Below are positions 27,814-35,940 of a stretch of 64,000 nucleotides of DNA, in pieces (positions within the stretch are counted from its first letter, which is position 1; each line of letters opens with the position of its first letter). The notes beneath the pieces are model-generated. The model had not been told where the DNA came from. It did not search any database and was given only the letters and a program-made list of their open reading frames with translations. The stretch covers positions 1 through 64,000 of the forward strand of contig NZ_JJNZ01000019.1 in the NCBI RefSeq assembly GCF_000690055.1, in the 5' to 3' direction. The stretch comes from Pseudoalteromonas fuliginea (GTDB lineage Bacteria; Pseudomonadota; Gammaproteobacteria; Enterobacterales; Alteromonadaceae). Both the position numbers and the translations under genes were made by a program.

Positions 27814-29988
27814 ATGAAACGTACTCCATTCGCACTTGCTGCATTATCGCTAGCTATTTTAAGTGGCTGTAATCAAGCCCCAGAAGAGACTCAAAAAAGT
27901 AATACACAAGTTAAAACGGTTCAAGTAGTCCAAGCTGCAGCCCCTATTGCTAAAAAAGTGCCTCATGAGATGACTATTCATGGGGATACGCGTATAGATG
28001 ATTACTATTGGTTACGTGATGACGAACGTAAAGCGCCAGAGGTGATTAACTATTTAGAAGCTGAAAATACATACACAGATGCAATGCTTGCACATACTAA
28101 AACGCTGCAAAGTGAATTGTTTGAGGAGCTAAAAGGGCGTATTCAAAAAGACGATGATTCAGTCCCAGTTAAAAGCGGTGATTATTTTTACTCAACGCAG
28201 ACACGTGGCGATAACGAGTACACTACTTATTTACGCAGCAGCGATTTTGCAGGTAACGATCAGCAAGTTATTTTAGATGTAAATGAGCTTGCTAAAGGCC
28301 ATGATTATTATGCGGTAAGTGGCTTAGATGTAAGCCCGAATGGCAATTTAATGGCTTATGGCGAAGATACTGTTAGTCGTCGTATTTATAGTATAAAAAT
28401 AAAAGATTTAACAACCGGTAAATTACTCGAAGACACACTTGAGGGCACTAACGGTGGCATTGTGTGGGCAAACGATAATAAAACGGTTTACTACATTAAA
28501 AAAGATTTACAAACTCTACTAGGTTATCAAGTTTATCGTCATACATTAGGTACACCACAAGCTGATGATGAGCTAATTTACGAAGAAACTGATACCAGTT
28601 ACTACATGGGTATGAGTAAAAGTAAAGATGAGTCAGAGATTTATATTTGGCACAGCAGCACGGCTGCATCAGGTGTGTCGGTATTGAGCGCTGATGATGC
28701 TAAGGCAATGCCTAAGCGTTTAATTGAGCGCGAAGTAGGGCTTGAATATGAAATATCTAAACTAGGGAATACTTACTATATTGTAACTAACTTAGATGCT
28801 GTAAATTTTCAGTTGATGAAAGTGGATATTGATAGAGCAGGCGACAAAGCAAATTGGCAAAGTGTGATCCCAGCGCGCGACGGTATTAAACTCGAAGGCA
28901 TTGATTTATTTAATGACTACTTAGTTTACCAAGAGCGTGAAATGGGTCAGTCAAAACTTATTGCTCGCAATTTAAAAACAGGTAAAGAGTTACCACTGAG
29001 CTTTAACGATAGCGCTTATACAATTGGTACTTATGGCAATAATGATATAGATAGCAGCACGTTACGTGTTTACTACACAAGCATGACAACGCCTGATTCA
29101 TCATACGATGTAAATTTAGCAACAGGCAACAAAACATTACTTAAACAACAAACTGTATTGGGCGACTTTAGTGCTGACAACTATGCCTCAGAGCGCATTT
29201 TTGTAACTGCACGTGACGGTATAAAAGTACCGGTAAGTTTGGTTTATCGTAAAGATGCGTTTAAAAAAGACGGTACAAATCCATTGCTGCAGTACGGTTA
29301 TGGTTCGTACGGGGCAACGATGGATCCAACGTTCTCCAGCTCACGCTTGAGCTTGTTAGACCGTGGCTTTGTATTTGCAATTGCCCATGTACGTGGCTCG
29401 CAAATGCTAGGTCGTCCTTGGTACGAAGACGGCAAGCTACTTACTAAAAAGAATACGTTTAATGACTTTGTTGATGTAACCAAAGCATTGGTTTCTCAAA
29501 AGTATGGCGCAAAAGATGAAATATTTGCGTTAGGTGGCAGTGCTGGTGGCTTATTAATGGGCGCAGTAGCAAACCAAGCGCCTGAGCTTTATAAAGGCAT
29601 GGTTGCTGCGGTACCGTTTGTTGATGTAGTAACCACGATGCTTGATGCGAGTATTCCGCTTACAACAAATGAATATGGCGAATGGGGTAATCCGAACGAA
29701 AAAGCGTATTACGATTACATGCTATCTTACTCGCCATACGACCAAGTATCTAAGCAAGCATATCCTAATATGCTAGTAACGACTGGCTTGCACGATTCAC
29801 AAGTTCAATACTTTGAGCCAGCTAAATGGGTTGCTAAGCTGCGTGACTATAAAACTGATGACAATAAATTATTGTTTAAAATAGATATGGAAGCAGGGCA
29901 CGGTGGTGCATCGGGTCGCTTTAAGCGCTTAGAAGATACCGCGCTAAACTATGCATTTATGCTTGATTTAGCGGGTATTAAAAAGTAG
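27814..29988 (+). CDS. Lipoprotein S9 peptidase (oligopeptidase B-like)
   Basis: The protein is 724 residues with a lipoprotein signal (lipobox LSGC, Cys19). It is followed by the S9A opening motif RIDDYYWLRDD, a seven-bladed propeller region (about 120-440) and an alpha/beta-hydrolase domain. The catalytic residues are Ser576 in GGSAGG, Asp661 in LHDSQV and His696 in AGHGGA. Oligopeptidase B cleaves short peptides after basic residues. This version is membrane-anchored and probably faces the periplasm, unlike the cytoplasmic E. coli enzyme. Its own terminator follows. Confidence 0.9.
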   Translation: MKRTPFALAALSLAILSGCNQAPEETQKSNTQVKTVQVVQAAAPIAKKVPHEMTIHGDTRIDDYYWLRDDERKAPEVINYLEAENTYTDAMLAHTKTLQSELFEELKGRIQKDDDSVPVKSGDYFYSTQTRGDNEYTTYLRSSDFAGNDQQVILDVNELAKGHDYYAVSGLDVSPNGNLMAYGEDTVSRRIYSIKIKDLTTGKLLEDTLEGTNGGIVWANDNKTVYYIKKDLQTLLGYQVYRHTLGTPQADDELIYEETDTSYYMGMSKSKDESEIYIWHSSTAASGVSVLSADDAKAMPKRLIEREVGLEYEISKLGNTYYIVTNLDAVNFQLMKVDIDRAGDKANWQSVIPARDGIKLEGIDLFNDYLVYQEREMGQSKLIARNLKTGKELPLSFNDSAYTIGTYGNNDIDSSTLRVYYTSMTTPDSSYDVNLATGNKTLLKQQTVLGDFSADNYASERIFVTARDGIKVPVSLVYRKDAFKKDGTNPLLQYGYGSYGATMDPTFSSSRLSLLDRGFVFAIAHVRGSQMLGRPWYEDGKLLTKKNTFNDFVDVTKALVSQKYGAKDEIFALGGSAGGLLMGAVANQAPELYKGMVAAVPFVDVVTTMLDASIPLTTNEYGEWGNPNEKAYYDYMLSYSPYDQVSKQAYPNMLVTTGLHDSQVQYFEPAKWVAKLRDYKTDDNKLLFKIDMEAGHGGASGRFKRLEDTALNYAFMLDLAGIKK

Positions 29989-30020
29989 TTAATTTATATA
30001 TTTAAAATAAATAAAAATGT

Positions 30021-30050
30021 AAGGTGCTTTTTAAGAAAGCACCTTTTTTT
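30021..30050. terminator. Bidirectional terminator overlapping the kinase 3' end
   Basis: AAGGTGCTTT (30021-30030) and AAAGCACCTT (30036-30045) form a stem followed by TTTTT on the plus strand. The stop codon of the minus-strand histidine kinase (30031-30033) lies inside the structure, so one element closes both convergent transcripts. Confidence 0.85.
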
Positions 30051-31518
30051 GTGGCAAATTAAAGCTAAACATAGTGCCTTTGCCAATTTCACTTTGCACG
30101 TATATTTCGCTATCCATCAGTTTCAATAACCCCCGACATATAGCTAGCCCTAAACCACCTTGCTGACGCCCCTCTTTATTAGAATTACTTGCTTGATAGT
30201 GAGGATTAAAAATAGCACTCAGTTCATCTTGTTTTATTCCAACGCCAGTATCTGAAACATGCACAAATAGCTGATTGTCGCCACTGCGCTTTACATGTAC
30301 TGCAATGCTACCACCGCTAGGCGTATGCCTAATAGCGTTATCAATTAAGTTACTTAATACGCGTTCTAATTTTGCGATATCGGCTACAACAGGGAAATCA
30401 CAAATTGCAGGTTCTACCGATAAATGAATACCCTTTTTATTTACAGCTAAGCTAAATTTAGCAATGCAGTCATAAATTAACTCGCCTAAATTAAAGGTTT
30501 CTTTATTTATGTTTATTTCGCCATTTTCTAAATGGGCAAGTTCAAATATTTGTTCTATGAGTAATTTTAATTGTCCGCAATTATTAAGCGACACTTGTAA
30601 GTATTCTTGTTGTTCTTTTTGACTTAATTGCTCACCAGATTGATTTAAAACCTCTAAAAATCCTTGCAGTGATGCAAGTGGTGTACGTAGGTCGTGCGAT
30701 AAGTGAGTGAGTAACTCTTTGCGTTGTTTATCGCCCTCTTCAAGTGCTTTAAATTGCTCATTAATACGGGTAAGCATTGCTTGAATGCTGCGACCCAAAC
30801 TATGTACTTCATTGCTTTTTTGTGTTGAATAGTTACTTAATTTTGTATCTGTAAGGCTGTAATTGGCCGCTTCAATATTGCTTACATCACGGGCTAAACG
30901 CTGTATTGGATTGGTGAAAAAACGCAGTAAGATTAGCATTGCAATGAGTAAAAAGGCTAAAGCGGAGCCAAGCCATAAAGCGGCTAGCCATAGCCTGTCA
31001 TTATTTTTTATAGTATTGAGGGAGGTATCGTAGGCTTCACCGCCAATAATTACATATAGGTAACCTTGTAACTTGTCGTGATTAAATACAGGCGCAACCG
31101 AAAATATTTTTTGTTGGTCTTTATTGCGCGGATTATCACCATAGATAGGTGCTGCTTTAGGGTCATTAATGAGCTTTTTTAAAGGCGCTAAATCGATATA
31201 GTTACGCTTAACTTTTCCTGGTTTTGCTGAGTAAGTAAGAATTTTTCCGGTTTCGTCTACAAAATAAAATTCAAACGCAGGGCCTAATAGCATTAAAGTA
31301 TGAAAAAGGTTTTCGAGCGCTTTATAGTCGTAAACACCTTCTTTTATCAATGGGTTATCTTGTACTAAATGCTCAGCTAACGCTAAATGCAGATTTTGCT
31401 CACCATGGTGTTTTGAAGTAAGTTCTAATTGTTTGCTCCAGCCATAAACAAGTGCACAAATAAAACAAAATATAACAACTAACGATATGGCTAATTTTTG
31501 GTACAAAGATAATTTCAT
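30031..31518 (-). CDS. Sensor histidine kinase
   Basis: The protein is 495 residues: TM1 (about 9-27), a periplasmic sensor region (30-175), TM2 (about 178-200), HAMP (to about 255), HisKA with LLTHLSHDLRTPLASLQGF, and HATPase with NLIDNAIRHTP (N box), DTGVGI (G1) and GGLGLAICRG (G2). It is the last gene of an operon with its cognate OmpR-type regulator 10 bp upstream and two Spondin_N proteins before that. The sensed signal is unknown. Linkage suggests it may be connected with the exported Spondin_N proteins. Confidence 0.92.
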   Translation of the reverse strand: MKLSLYQKLAISLVVIFCFICALVYGWSKQLELTSKHHGEQNLHLALAEHLVQDNPLIKEGVYDYKALENLFHTLMLLGPAFEFYFVDETGKILTYSAKPGKVKRNYIDLAPLKKLINDPKAAPIYGDNPRNKDQQKIFSVAPVFNHDKLQGYLYVIIGGEAYDTSLNTIKNNDRLWLAALWLGSALAFLLIAMLILLRFFTNPIQRLARDVSNIEAANYSLTDTKLSNYSTQKSNEVHSLGRSIQAMLTRINEQFKALEEGDKQRKELLTHLSHDLRTPLASLQGFLEVLNQSGEQLSQKEQQEYLQVSLNNCGQLKLLIEQIFELAHLENGEININKETFNLGELIYDCIAKFSLAVNKKGIHLSVEPAICDFPVVADIAKLERVLSNLIDNAIRHTPSGGSIAVHVKRSGDNQLFVHVSDTGVGIKQDELSAIFNPHYQASNSNKEGRQQGGLGLAICRGLLKLMDSEIYVQSEIGKGTMFSFNLPQKKVLS

Positions 31519-31528
31519 AATAGGAGTC

Positions 31529-32254
31529 TTAATTTAGTTGGCTAGGGTTTAGTTTATAACCCACACCCCAAACTGTTTCTATAATGGGCATTTTCTGGTG
31601 CTCTTCTAGCTTGGCGCGTAAGCGGTTTATGTGCGAATTAACTGTGTGCTCGTAACCACTATGTTGATATCCCCATACTTTATCGAGTAATTGTTGGCGA
31701 CTAAAAACATGACTAGGGTGGCGTGCAAAATAAACAAGTAAATCAAATTCGGTGGCGGTAAGGTTGAGTGCTTGCTTGCCTAAATAAACTTGGTGCGAAC
31801 TGAACTCAATGTGGAGTGAGCCTACGTTTAGCGTTTGTTCGCTATCAACGGGTGAGTTATCGTTATTCTGACTGGCAAGTAATTGTGCTCTGTGGCGCAA
31901 TTGGGTCTTTACTCTGGCTTGTAACTCACGCGCAAAAAATGGTTTACAAATATAATCATCTGCGCCCATTTCAAGACCAATCACTCTGTCCATATCGCTA
32001 CTGAGCGCGGTCAGTAAAATCACAGAGGTAGTAGGATAATGTTCTTTTATTTTTCGGCATAAACTCAAACCATCCATTTGCGGTAAGTTTATATCGAGTA
32101 AAATGAGTCCGTAGGGGTGCTTAGCTATTTTTTTTAAAGCAAGCTCGGCACTCACAACATGATCAACATGTAAGTTAAGTGAAGTAAGCTGCGTGGTAAT
32201 TAATTTACCTATTTCTCTGTCGTCTTCTACTACTAATAATTTTTCGTGACGCAT
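31529..32254 (-). CDS. OmpR-family response regulator
   Basis: The protein is 241 residues. The receiver domain (1-120) has acidic pocket VVEDDRE, phospho-acceptor Asp in LILLDINLP (about 54) and the conserved Lys in DYICKPF. The OmpR/PhoB winged helix (about 145-238) contains ATEFDLLVYFARHPSHVFSR and VNSHINRLRAKL. The start has GAGGTTATAC before ATG. It pairs with the downstream kinase and follows the two Spondin_N genes, whose promoter holds 11-bp-spaced direct repeats that could be its target. Confidence 0.92.
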   Translation of the reverse strand: MRHEKLLVVEDDREIGKLITTQLTSLNLHVDHVVSAELALKKIAKHPYGLILLDINLPQMDGLSLCRKIKEHYPTTSVILLTALSSDMDRVIGLEMGADDYICKPFFARELQARVKTQLRHRAQLLASQNNDNSPVDSEQTLNVGSLHIEFSSHQVYLGKQALNLTATEFDLLVYFARHPSHVFSRQQLLDKVWGYQHSGYEHTVNSHINRLRAKLEEHQKMPIIETVWGVGYKLNPSQLN

Positions 32255-32343
32255 GTATAACCTCGTAAAAAGGGGGGCATCCGTGCTCCCTTACTTCCCC
32301 ATTACAAGCTGGTATGTCAACGCGTAAATATCGTTAATATTAA

Positions 32344-33069
32344 TTACTGAGTTCGAGTAATGACAACTTTCGCCAATGGATTATCAAATTTATGTTCAGG
32401 GCTTAGCACTGAACTTGATAGCCCGTCTTCATTAGTAACTACACCAGGGTGTCTTGCTACAAAATCAACATCATCGCGGGCTTCATTAAAGCCTTCGCCG
32501 CCATCCACAGGACCCGGTAATGTACCAGCTGCTTCTGTATTTGCTTCCGTACCTGCATCATAAGCAACGGTGGTGCGCATAATAGACTCACCAACGGCTA
32601 ATGTAGATACATCTACAGCACTAAGACCGGTAAACCCATCATTTGTATTCACCATCATAGTGGCAAGCGATAGTTTTAGTACTTCGAGCGTGTCGGTAGT
32701 AATCGTGATTGTGGTATTTGCACCAGGTCCAACTGGGCCTTCACTCGATGCATTAGCAATACCATTTTCAAATGTAAGGAGTTGGCTGTTATCCCCGCCT
32801 TCAGCCATTGTTTCTAATGCCACTGATGAAGGACTGCCTATTTGCCATAGCGTACCTTCATGGTGTGCAATAACGGCAACTGGTGAAAATGGTTGACCAG
32901 CAGTTAAATTACTTACAGTAACGTTAAATTCATAGCTGGTAGCTGTCGGTGCTGGTGTTGGTGCAACTACTTGATCAGGCTCGTTGCTATCATTGTCGCC
33001 ACATGCTGCAAGAGTAGTTGCAAGCGCTAGTATTAAAGCGCTTTTTTTAAAGTTTTTAAAAGATGACAT
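32344..33069 (-). CDS. Spondin_N-domain lipoprotein
   Basis: The protein is 241 residues with a lipoprotein signal (lipobox LAAC, Cys23) and an acidic/Pro-Ala linker, then a Spondin_N-like domain: FNVTVSNLTAGQPFSPVAVI, ALETMAEGGDNSQL, LAVGESIMRTTVAYDAGTEANTE, and RHPGVV. It is paralogous to the protein encoded just upstream, which lacks the lipobox. Spondin_N in eukaryotes is an adhesive extracellular domain that coordinates calcium. In bacteria its role is unknown. The protein is probably anchored to the outer membrane, and the operon also encodes a two-component system. Confidence 0.85.
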   Translation of the reverse strand: MSSFKNFKKSALILALATTLAACGDNDSNEPDQVVAPTPAPTATSYEFNVTVSNLTAGQPFSPVAVIAHHEGTLWQIGSPSSVALETMAEGGDNSQLLTFENGIANASSEGPVGPGANTTITITTDTLEVLKLSLATMMVNTNDGFTGLSAVDVSTLAVGESIMRTTVAYDAGTEANTEAAGTLPGPVDGGEGFNEARDDVDFVARHPGVVTNEDGLSSSVLSPEHKFDNPLAKVVITRTQ

Positions 33070-33079
33070 TATAGCGCTC

Positions 33080-33781
33080 CTACTTAACCGTAACGGTTAG
33101 TTTTGCTACTGGGTTTAACCATCTGTGCACTGTATTGCTTAAGTCACTATTACCAGCGGTTAGATCGTCATCACCTAAGTTACCAGGATGAATATGAATA
33201 TTAATATTGCTATCGGTGCTTGTTAAACCAGCACCACCGGTACCAGCATTACCACCAGGAGCAGCTGGAATACCAGGCGTACCTGGTGCACCTGAACCTT
33301 CTACTACAAGTTCATTATTTTGTTCAGTACCTGCATCGTAAGCATTTAAAAACACAGTATACGTTCCAGCTTCGGTTGGAATTTTCCAGCTATCAAGACC
33401 GACAAAACCGTCATTTGTAGGAAGTAGCATTGCGGCAACAGAAAGGTATTCGTTACCATCAGATGTCGTTAGGGTTGCCATTGCAGATACTGTTGGCGCA
33501 AGTAGACCTTCAGCCGGGTTTGCAGCCATATCACTACCTGCGGCAGTTGCTTGTGCAACTAGTTCTGCAATATTTCCGCCCTCAGCCATTGTTTGTAATG
33601 CGGTAGAGGCTTCCGTTGCTACTTCGAACAGTTTATCTTCACTGTCGTGAGCAGTTATTAATACGGGTGTAAAATGGATGCCTTGAGTTAAGTTGGTTAT
33701 TTTTAAATCTAACTCTGCGGCCATAGTTGATTGGCTAGCTGCCGCTAAAAGAGTTGCAATTGTTAATGTAGAAGCTTTCAT
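33080..33781 (-). CDS. Spondin_N-domain exported protein
   Basis: The protein is 233 residues from MKASTLTIATLLAAASQSTM, a Sec signal cleaved near MAA-ELDL. It has a Spondin_N-like domain sharing LTQGIHFTPVLITAHDSEDKL, ALQTMAEGGN, DGFVGLDSW, NAYDAGTEQNNE and HIHPGNLG with its paralogue. A Gly/Pro-rich linker (about 175-192, GAPGTPGIPAAPGG) interrupts the domain. A longer frame to 33844 lacks a signal peptide, and AGGAAATAATA before the chosen ATG settles the start. It is the first gene of the operon and is likely secreted or periplasmic. Confidence 0.85.
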   Translation of the reverse strand: MKASTLTIATLLAAASQSTMAAELDLKITNLTQGIHFTPVLITAHDSEDKLFEVATEASTALQTMAEGGNIAELVAQATAAGSDMAANPAEGLLAPTVSAMATLTTSDGNEYLSVAAMLLPTNDGFVGLDSWKIPTEAGTYTVFLNAYDAGTEQNNELVVEGSGAPGTPGIPAAPGGNAGTGGAGLTSTDSNINIHIHPGNLGDDDLTAGNSDLSNTVHRWLNPVAKLTVTVK

Positions 33782-33848
33782 TATTATTTCCTGTAAGTGA
33801 TGATTCGAGTTAAGTATTGAATAATCGTCTCCAGAAACTCTCACAAAC

Positions 33849-33884
33849 TTATCACTTTTTTATCACAAGATTTTACGTTGTGAT
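33849..33884. promoter_or_regulatory. Candidate response-regulator boxes upstream of the Spondin_N operon
   Basis: TTATCAC occurs at 33849-33855 and again at 33860-33866, an 11-bp period (one helical turn) as OmpR-family dimers prefer. An inverted TTGTGAT follows at about 33878. The site is 68 bp before the first Spondin_N start and could also touch the divergent DUF4870 promoter. Confidence 0.4.
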
Positions 33885-33963
33885 TTTTTGCTAATACAGC
33901 AGTTGATTTATGGACATTTGTTTAATTAAAAGGCAACATACATGAAACAAAAAGGAGAGTGTT

Positions 33964-34329
33964 ATGGAAGAAAATCAACAGGTTGAACCAGTTAATAAAG
34001 ATGACCGTACGTGGGCTATGCTATGTCATTTAAGTGCATTAGCTGGATTTATTGTGCCGTTTGGCTCAATAATTGGGCCATTAATTGTGTGGTTAATTAA
34101 AAAAGATGAAATGCCAGTTGTTGACGTGCACGGTAAAAAGGCGCTTAACTTTCAAATAACGATGGCAATTGCATATGTAGTTTGTTTTTTACTGATGTTT
34201 GTAGCAGTAGGCTTAATATTACTACCTTTAGTGGCAATTTTTGGGTTTGTAATGGTTGTACTGGCGAGTATTAAAGCTAACGAAGGAAAAGAGTTTAATT
34301 ATCCGTTTAGTTTAAATTTGATAAAATAA
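33964..34329 (+). CDS. DUF4870 small membrane protein
   Basis: The protein is 121 residues with the DUF4870 opening DDRTWAMLCHLSALAGFIVP, a second helix pair (IIGPLIVWLIKKD; AIAYVVCFLLMFVAVGLILL), and the terminal FNYPFSLNLIK. The RBS AAGGAGAGTGTT is strong. The family is uncharacterised. A MITE-like repeat lies between its stop codon and the next terminator. Confidence 0.85.
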   Translation: MEENQQVEPVNKDDRTWAMLCHLSALAGFIVPFGSIIGPLIVWLIKKDEMPVVDVHGKKALNFQITMAIAYVVCFLLMFVAVGLILLPLVAIFGFVMVVLASIKANEGKEFNYPFSLNLIK

Positions 34330-34346
34330 ACACACAGTTTATTTTT

Positions 34347-34507
34347 ATACCCATTGCATTAAATTAGTGATCTATTATAGCGATGAGAAAATAGCTCAAT
34401 AACAAGGCTAAAATTATGATACATAGTTGTTCTATATAAATAATTTAAACGTAGTTAGTGAGTTATTTAATACGCTAGAATGATCATGTTTTTAATAAAA
34501 TTGGTAT
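34347..34507 (+). repeat. MITE-like repeat, copy C
   Basis: This 161-bp segment runs from ATACCCATTGCATTAAATTA to AATAAAATTGGTAT. The ends are imperfect inverted repeats over about 26 bp and include GTGATC/GATCAT. The interior has ATAGTTGTTCTATAT like copy B, and its right end is nearly identical, inverted, to the start of copy A. No gene is inside. Confidence 0.7.
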
Positions 34508-34510
34508 TAT

Positions 34511-34535
34511 AAACCCAGCTATAGGCTGGGTTTTT
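34511..34535 (+). terminator. Intrinsic terminator after DUF4870 and the repeat
   Basis: AAACCCAGC-TATAG-GCTGGGTTT followed by TT is an intrinsic terminator. It lies directly right of the MITE-like repeat and 22 bp before the next start codon, so the repeat appears to separate DUF4870 from its terminator. Confidence 0.8.
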
Positions 34536-34556
34536 ACGTTTAGCTATAAGGGCATT

Positions 34557-34991
34557 ATGCTTTATCTCACGTTATTTATTAGCGCATTTATATCTGCCAC
34601 ATTATTGCCCAGCTCTTCTGAGGTGATAATGGTGGGAATGATTGCCCAAGGTAAAGTTAATTTATGGCTTATGTGGTGCGTAGCAACACTTGGAAATGTA
34701 TTGGGAAGCTGCGTTAATTACTGGTTAGGCACGCAGGTACTGCGTTTTAAAGATAAAAAGTGGTTTCCTGTATCGCAAAAAGGGCTTGATAGCGCACAAA
34801 AACAATTTAATAAATATGGTGTATATAGTTTGTTATTTGCTTGGTTACCGGTTGTGGGAGATCCATTAACAGTAATTGGAGGCATATTTAAAGTACGGTT
34901 TAGTGCTTTTTTGTTGCTAGTAATGCTAGGCAAAGGCGCGCGCTATTTAGCGGTTATCGCCCTTGCCGTTGGATTCGAAAAACTCATTTAG
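34557..34991 (+). CDS. YqaA-family (VTT/DedA-like) membrane protein
   Basis: The protein is 144 residues with the YqaA pattern: FISAFISATLLPSSSEVIMV, NVLGSCVNYWLGTQ, and the re-entrant-loop-like segment LLFAWLPVVGDPLTVIGGIFKVRF. This subgroup of the VTT/SNARE-associated superfamily is a membrane protein of poorly defined function, possibly lipid scrambling or transport. The RBS is AAGGGC. Confidence 0.85.
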   Translation: MLYLTLFISAFISATLLPSSSEVIMVGMIAQGKVNLWLMWCVATLGNVLGSCVNYWLGTQVLRFKDKKWFPVSQKGLDSAQKQFNKYGVYSLLFAWLPVVGDPLTVIGGIFKVRFSAFLLLVMLGKGARYLAVIALAVGFEKLI

Positions 34992-35000
34992 ATACAAAAG

Positions 35001-35357
35001 TTATTTCGCCCAATCAAGTGTTAACGACACTGAGTCGGCAAAACGCAGTGCATGCGGTTTATCAACACGTGCTTTAGCGTAATGAACACTTGGGTGCGAG
35101 TGACAAACCGCAAGAATTTCAGCAACTAATTTCTCGAGCAGTAAAAAGTGCCCTTGCTCTACTAAACTAATCACTTCTTTGGTGATCACTTTATAATTTA
35201 GTGCTTGGTCTACTTCATCCGTTTTACAGGCATCATCAGCAGGGTAGTGAATCTCCAGATTGATCACTACGTCTTGCTTTTTTTCACGCTCATCGGGGTT
35301 AAAGCCAATAAATGTACGCAGTCGCAAATTAGTAACGTTAATAATTGCATTAGCCAT
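35001..35357 (-). CDS. folX: Dihydroneopterin triphosphate 2'-epimerase
   Basis: The protein is 118 residues. NLRLRTFIGFNPDEREKKQD, VINLEIHYPADDA, LNYKVITKEVISLVEQGHF, LLEKLVAEI and ADSVSLTLDW closely follow E. coli FolX rather than FolB. It epimerises dihydroneopterin triphosphate to dihydromonapterin triphosphate. It sits directly after folE (3 bp) and folM, which supplies the substrate and reduces the product, so the three genes form a tetrahydromonapterin pathway. Confidence 0.92.
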   Translation of the reverse strand: MANAIINVTNLRLRTFIGFNPDEREKKQDVVINLEIHYPADDACKTDEVDQALNYKVITKEVISLVEQGHFLLLEKLVAEILAVCHSHPSVHYAKARVDKPHALRFADSVSLTLDWAK

Positions 35358-35360
35358 AGG

Positions 35361-35915
35361 TTAACCTTTTATAAGCTGCAAAAATTCGTTACGCGTTTTA
35401 GGATCGCTTCTAAAGTTACCTAACATTACTGATGTACGCATGCTTGAATTTTGCTTTTCTACACCACGCATCATCATACACATGTGTTTTGCCTCAACAA
35501 TAACGCCTACGCCCTTAGCGCCTGTCACTTCTTCAACTGCTTTAGCGATTTGATGCGTTAGCTGTTCTTGAATTTGAAAACGGCGTGAAAACATATCAAC
35601 AATACGGGCAAATTTAGACAAGCCTAATACTTTACCGTTTGGTATATAAGCAATATGGCAACGGCCAATAAAAGGCAGTAAATGATGTTCACACATAGAG
35701 TAAAGCTCTATGTCTTGCACTAACACCATGTCGTCAGCATCAGACGTAAATACCGCTTTATTAGTTATTTCATCAAGTGTTTGACGATACCCCTGCGTTA
35801 AATATTCCATTGCTTTTGCAGCACGTTTCGGCGTATCAAGTAAGCCTTCGCGGTTAGCATCTTCGCCTACTGCGGTGATGATTTTTTGGTAACTTTCTTT
35901 TAATTCATTATGCAT
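35361..35915 (-). CDS. folE: GTP cyclohydrolase I
   Basis: The protein is 184 residues with [20 protein letters not shown] (zinc-binding Cys and His), [23 protein letters not shown], and the C-terminal [20 protein letters not shown]. It converts GTP to dihydroneopterin triphosphate, the first step of folate and monapterin synthesis. It is flanked by folX and folM on the same strand. Confidence 0.95.
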   Translation of the reverse strand: MHNELKESYQKIITAVGEDANREGLLDTPKRAAKAMEYLTQGYRQTLDEITNKAVFTSDADDMVLVQDIELYSMCEHHLLPFIGRCHIAYIPNGKVLGLSKFARIVDMFSRRFQIQEQLTHQIAKAVEEVTGAKGVGVIVEAKHMCMMMRGVEKQNSSMRTSVMLGNFRSDPKTRNEFLQLIKG

Positions 35916-35940
35916 AAATATCTCAGTTTATTTAGCTTAT

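Noticed and set aside
32360..32896. Two plus-strand frames opposite the Spondin_N lipoprotein gene
   Set aside because: Both mirror the minus-strand gene, have Ser/Pro/Val-rich compositions and no RBS. The minus-strand gene has a signal peptide, RBS and a domain match.
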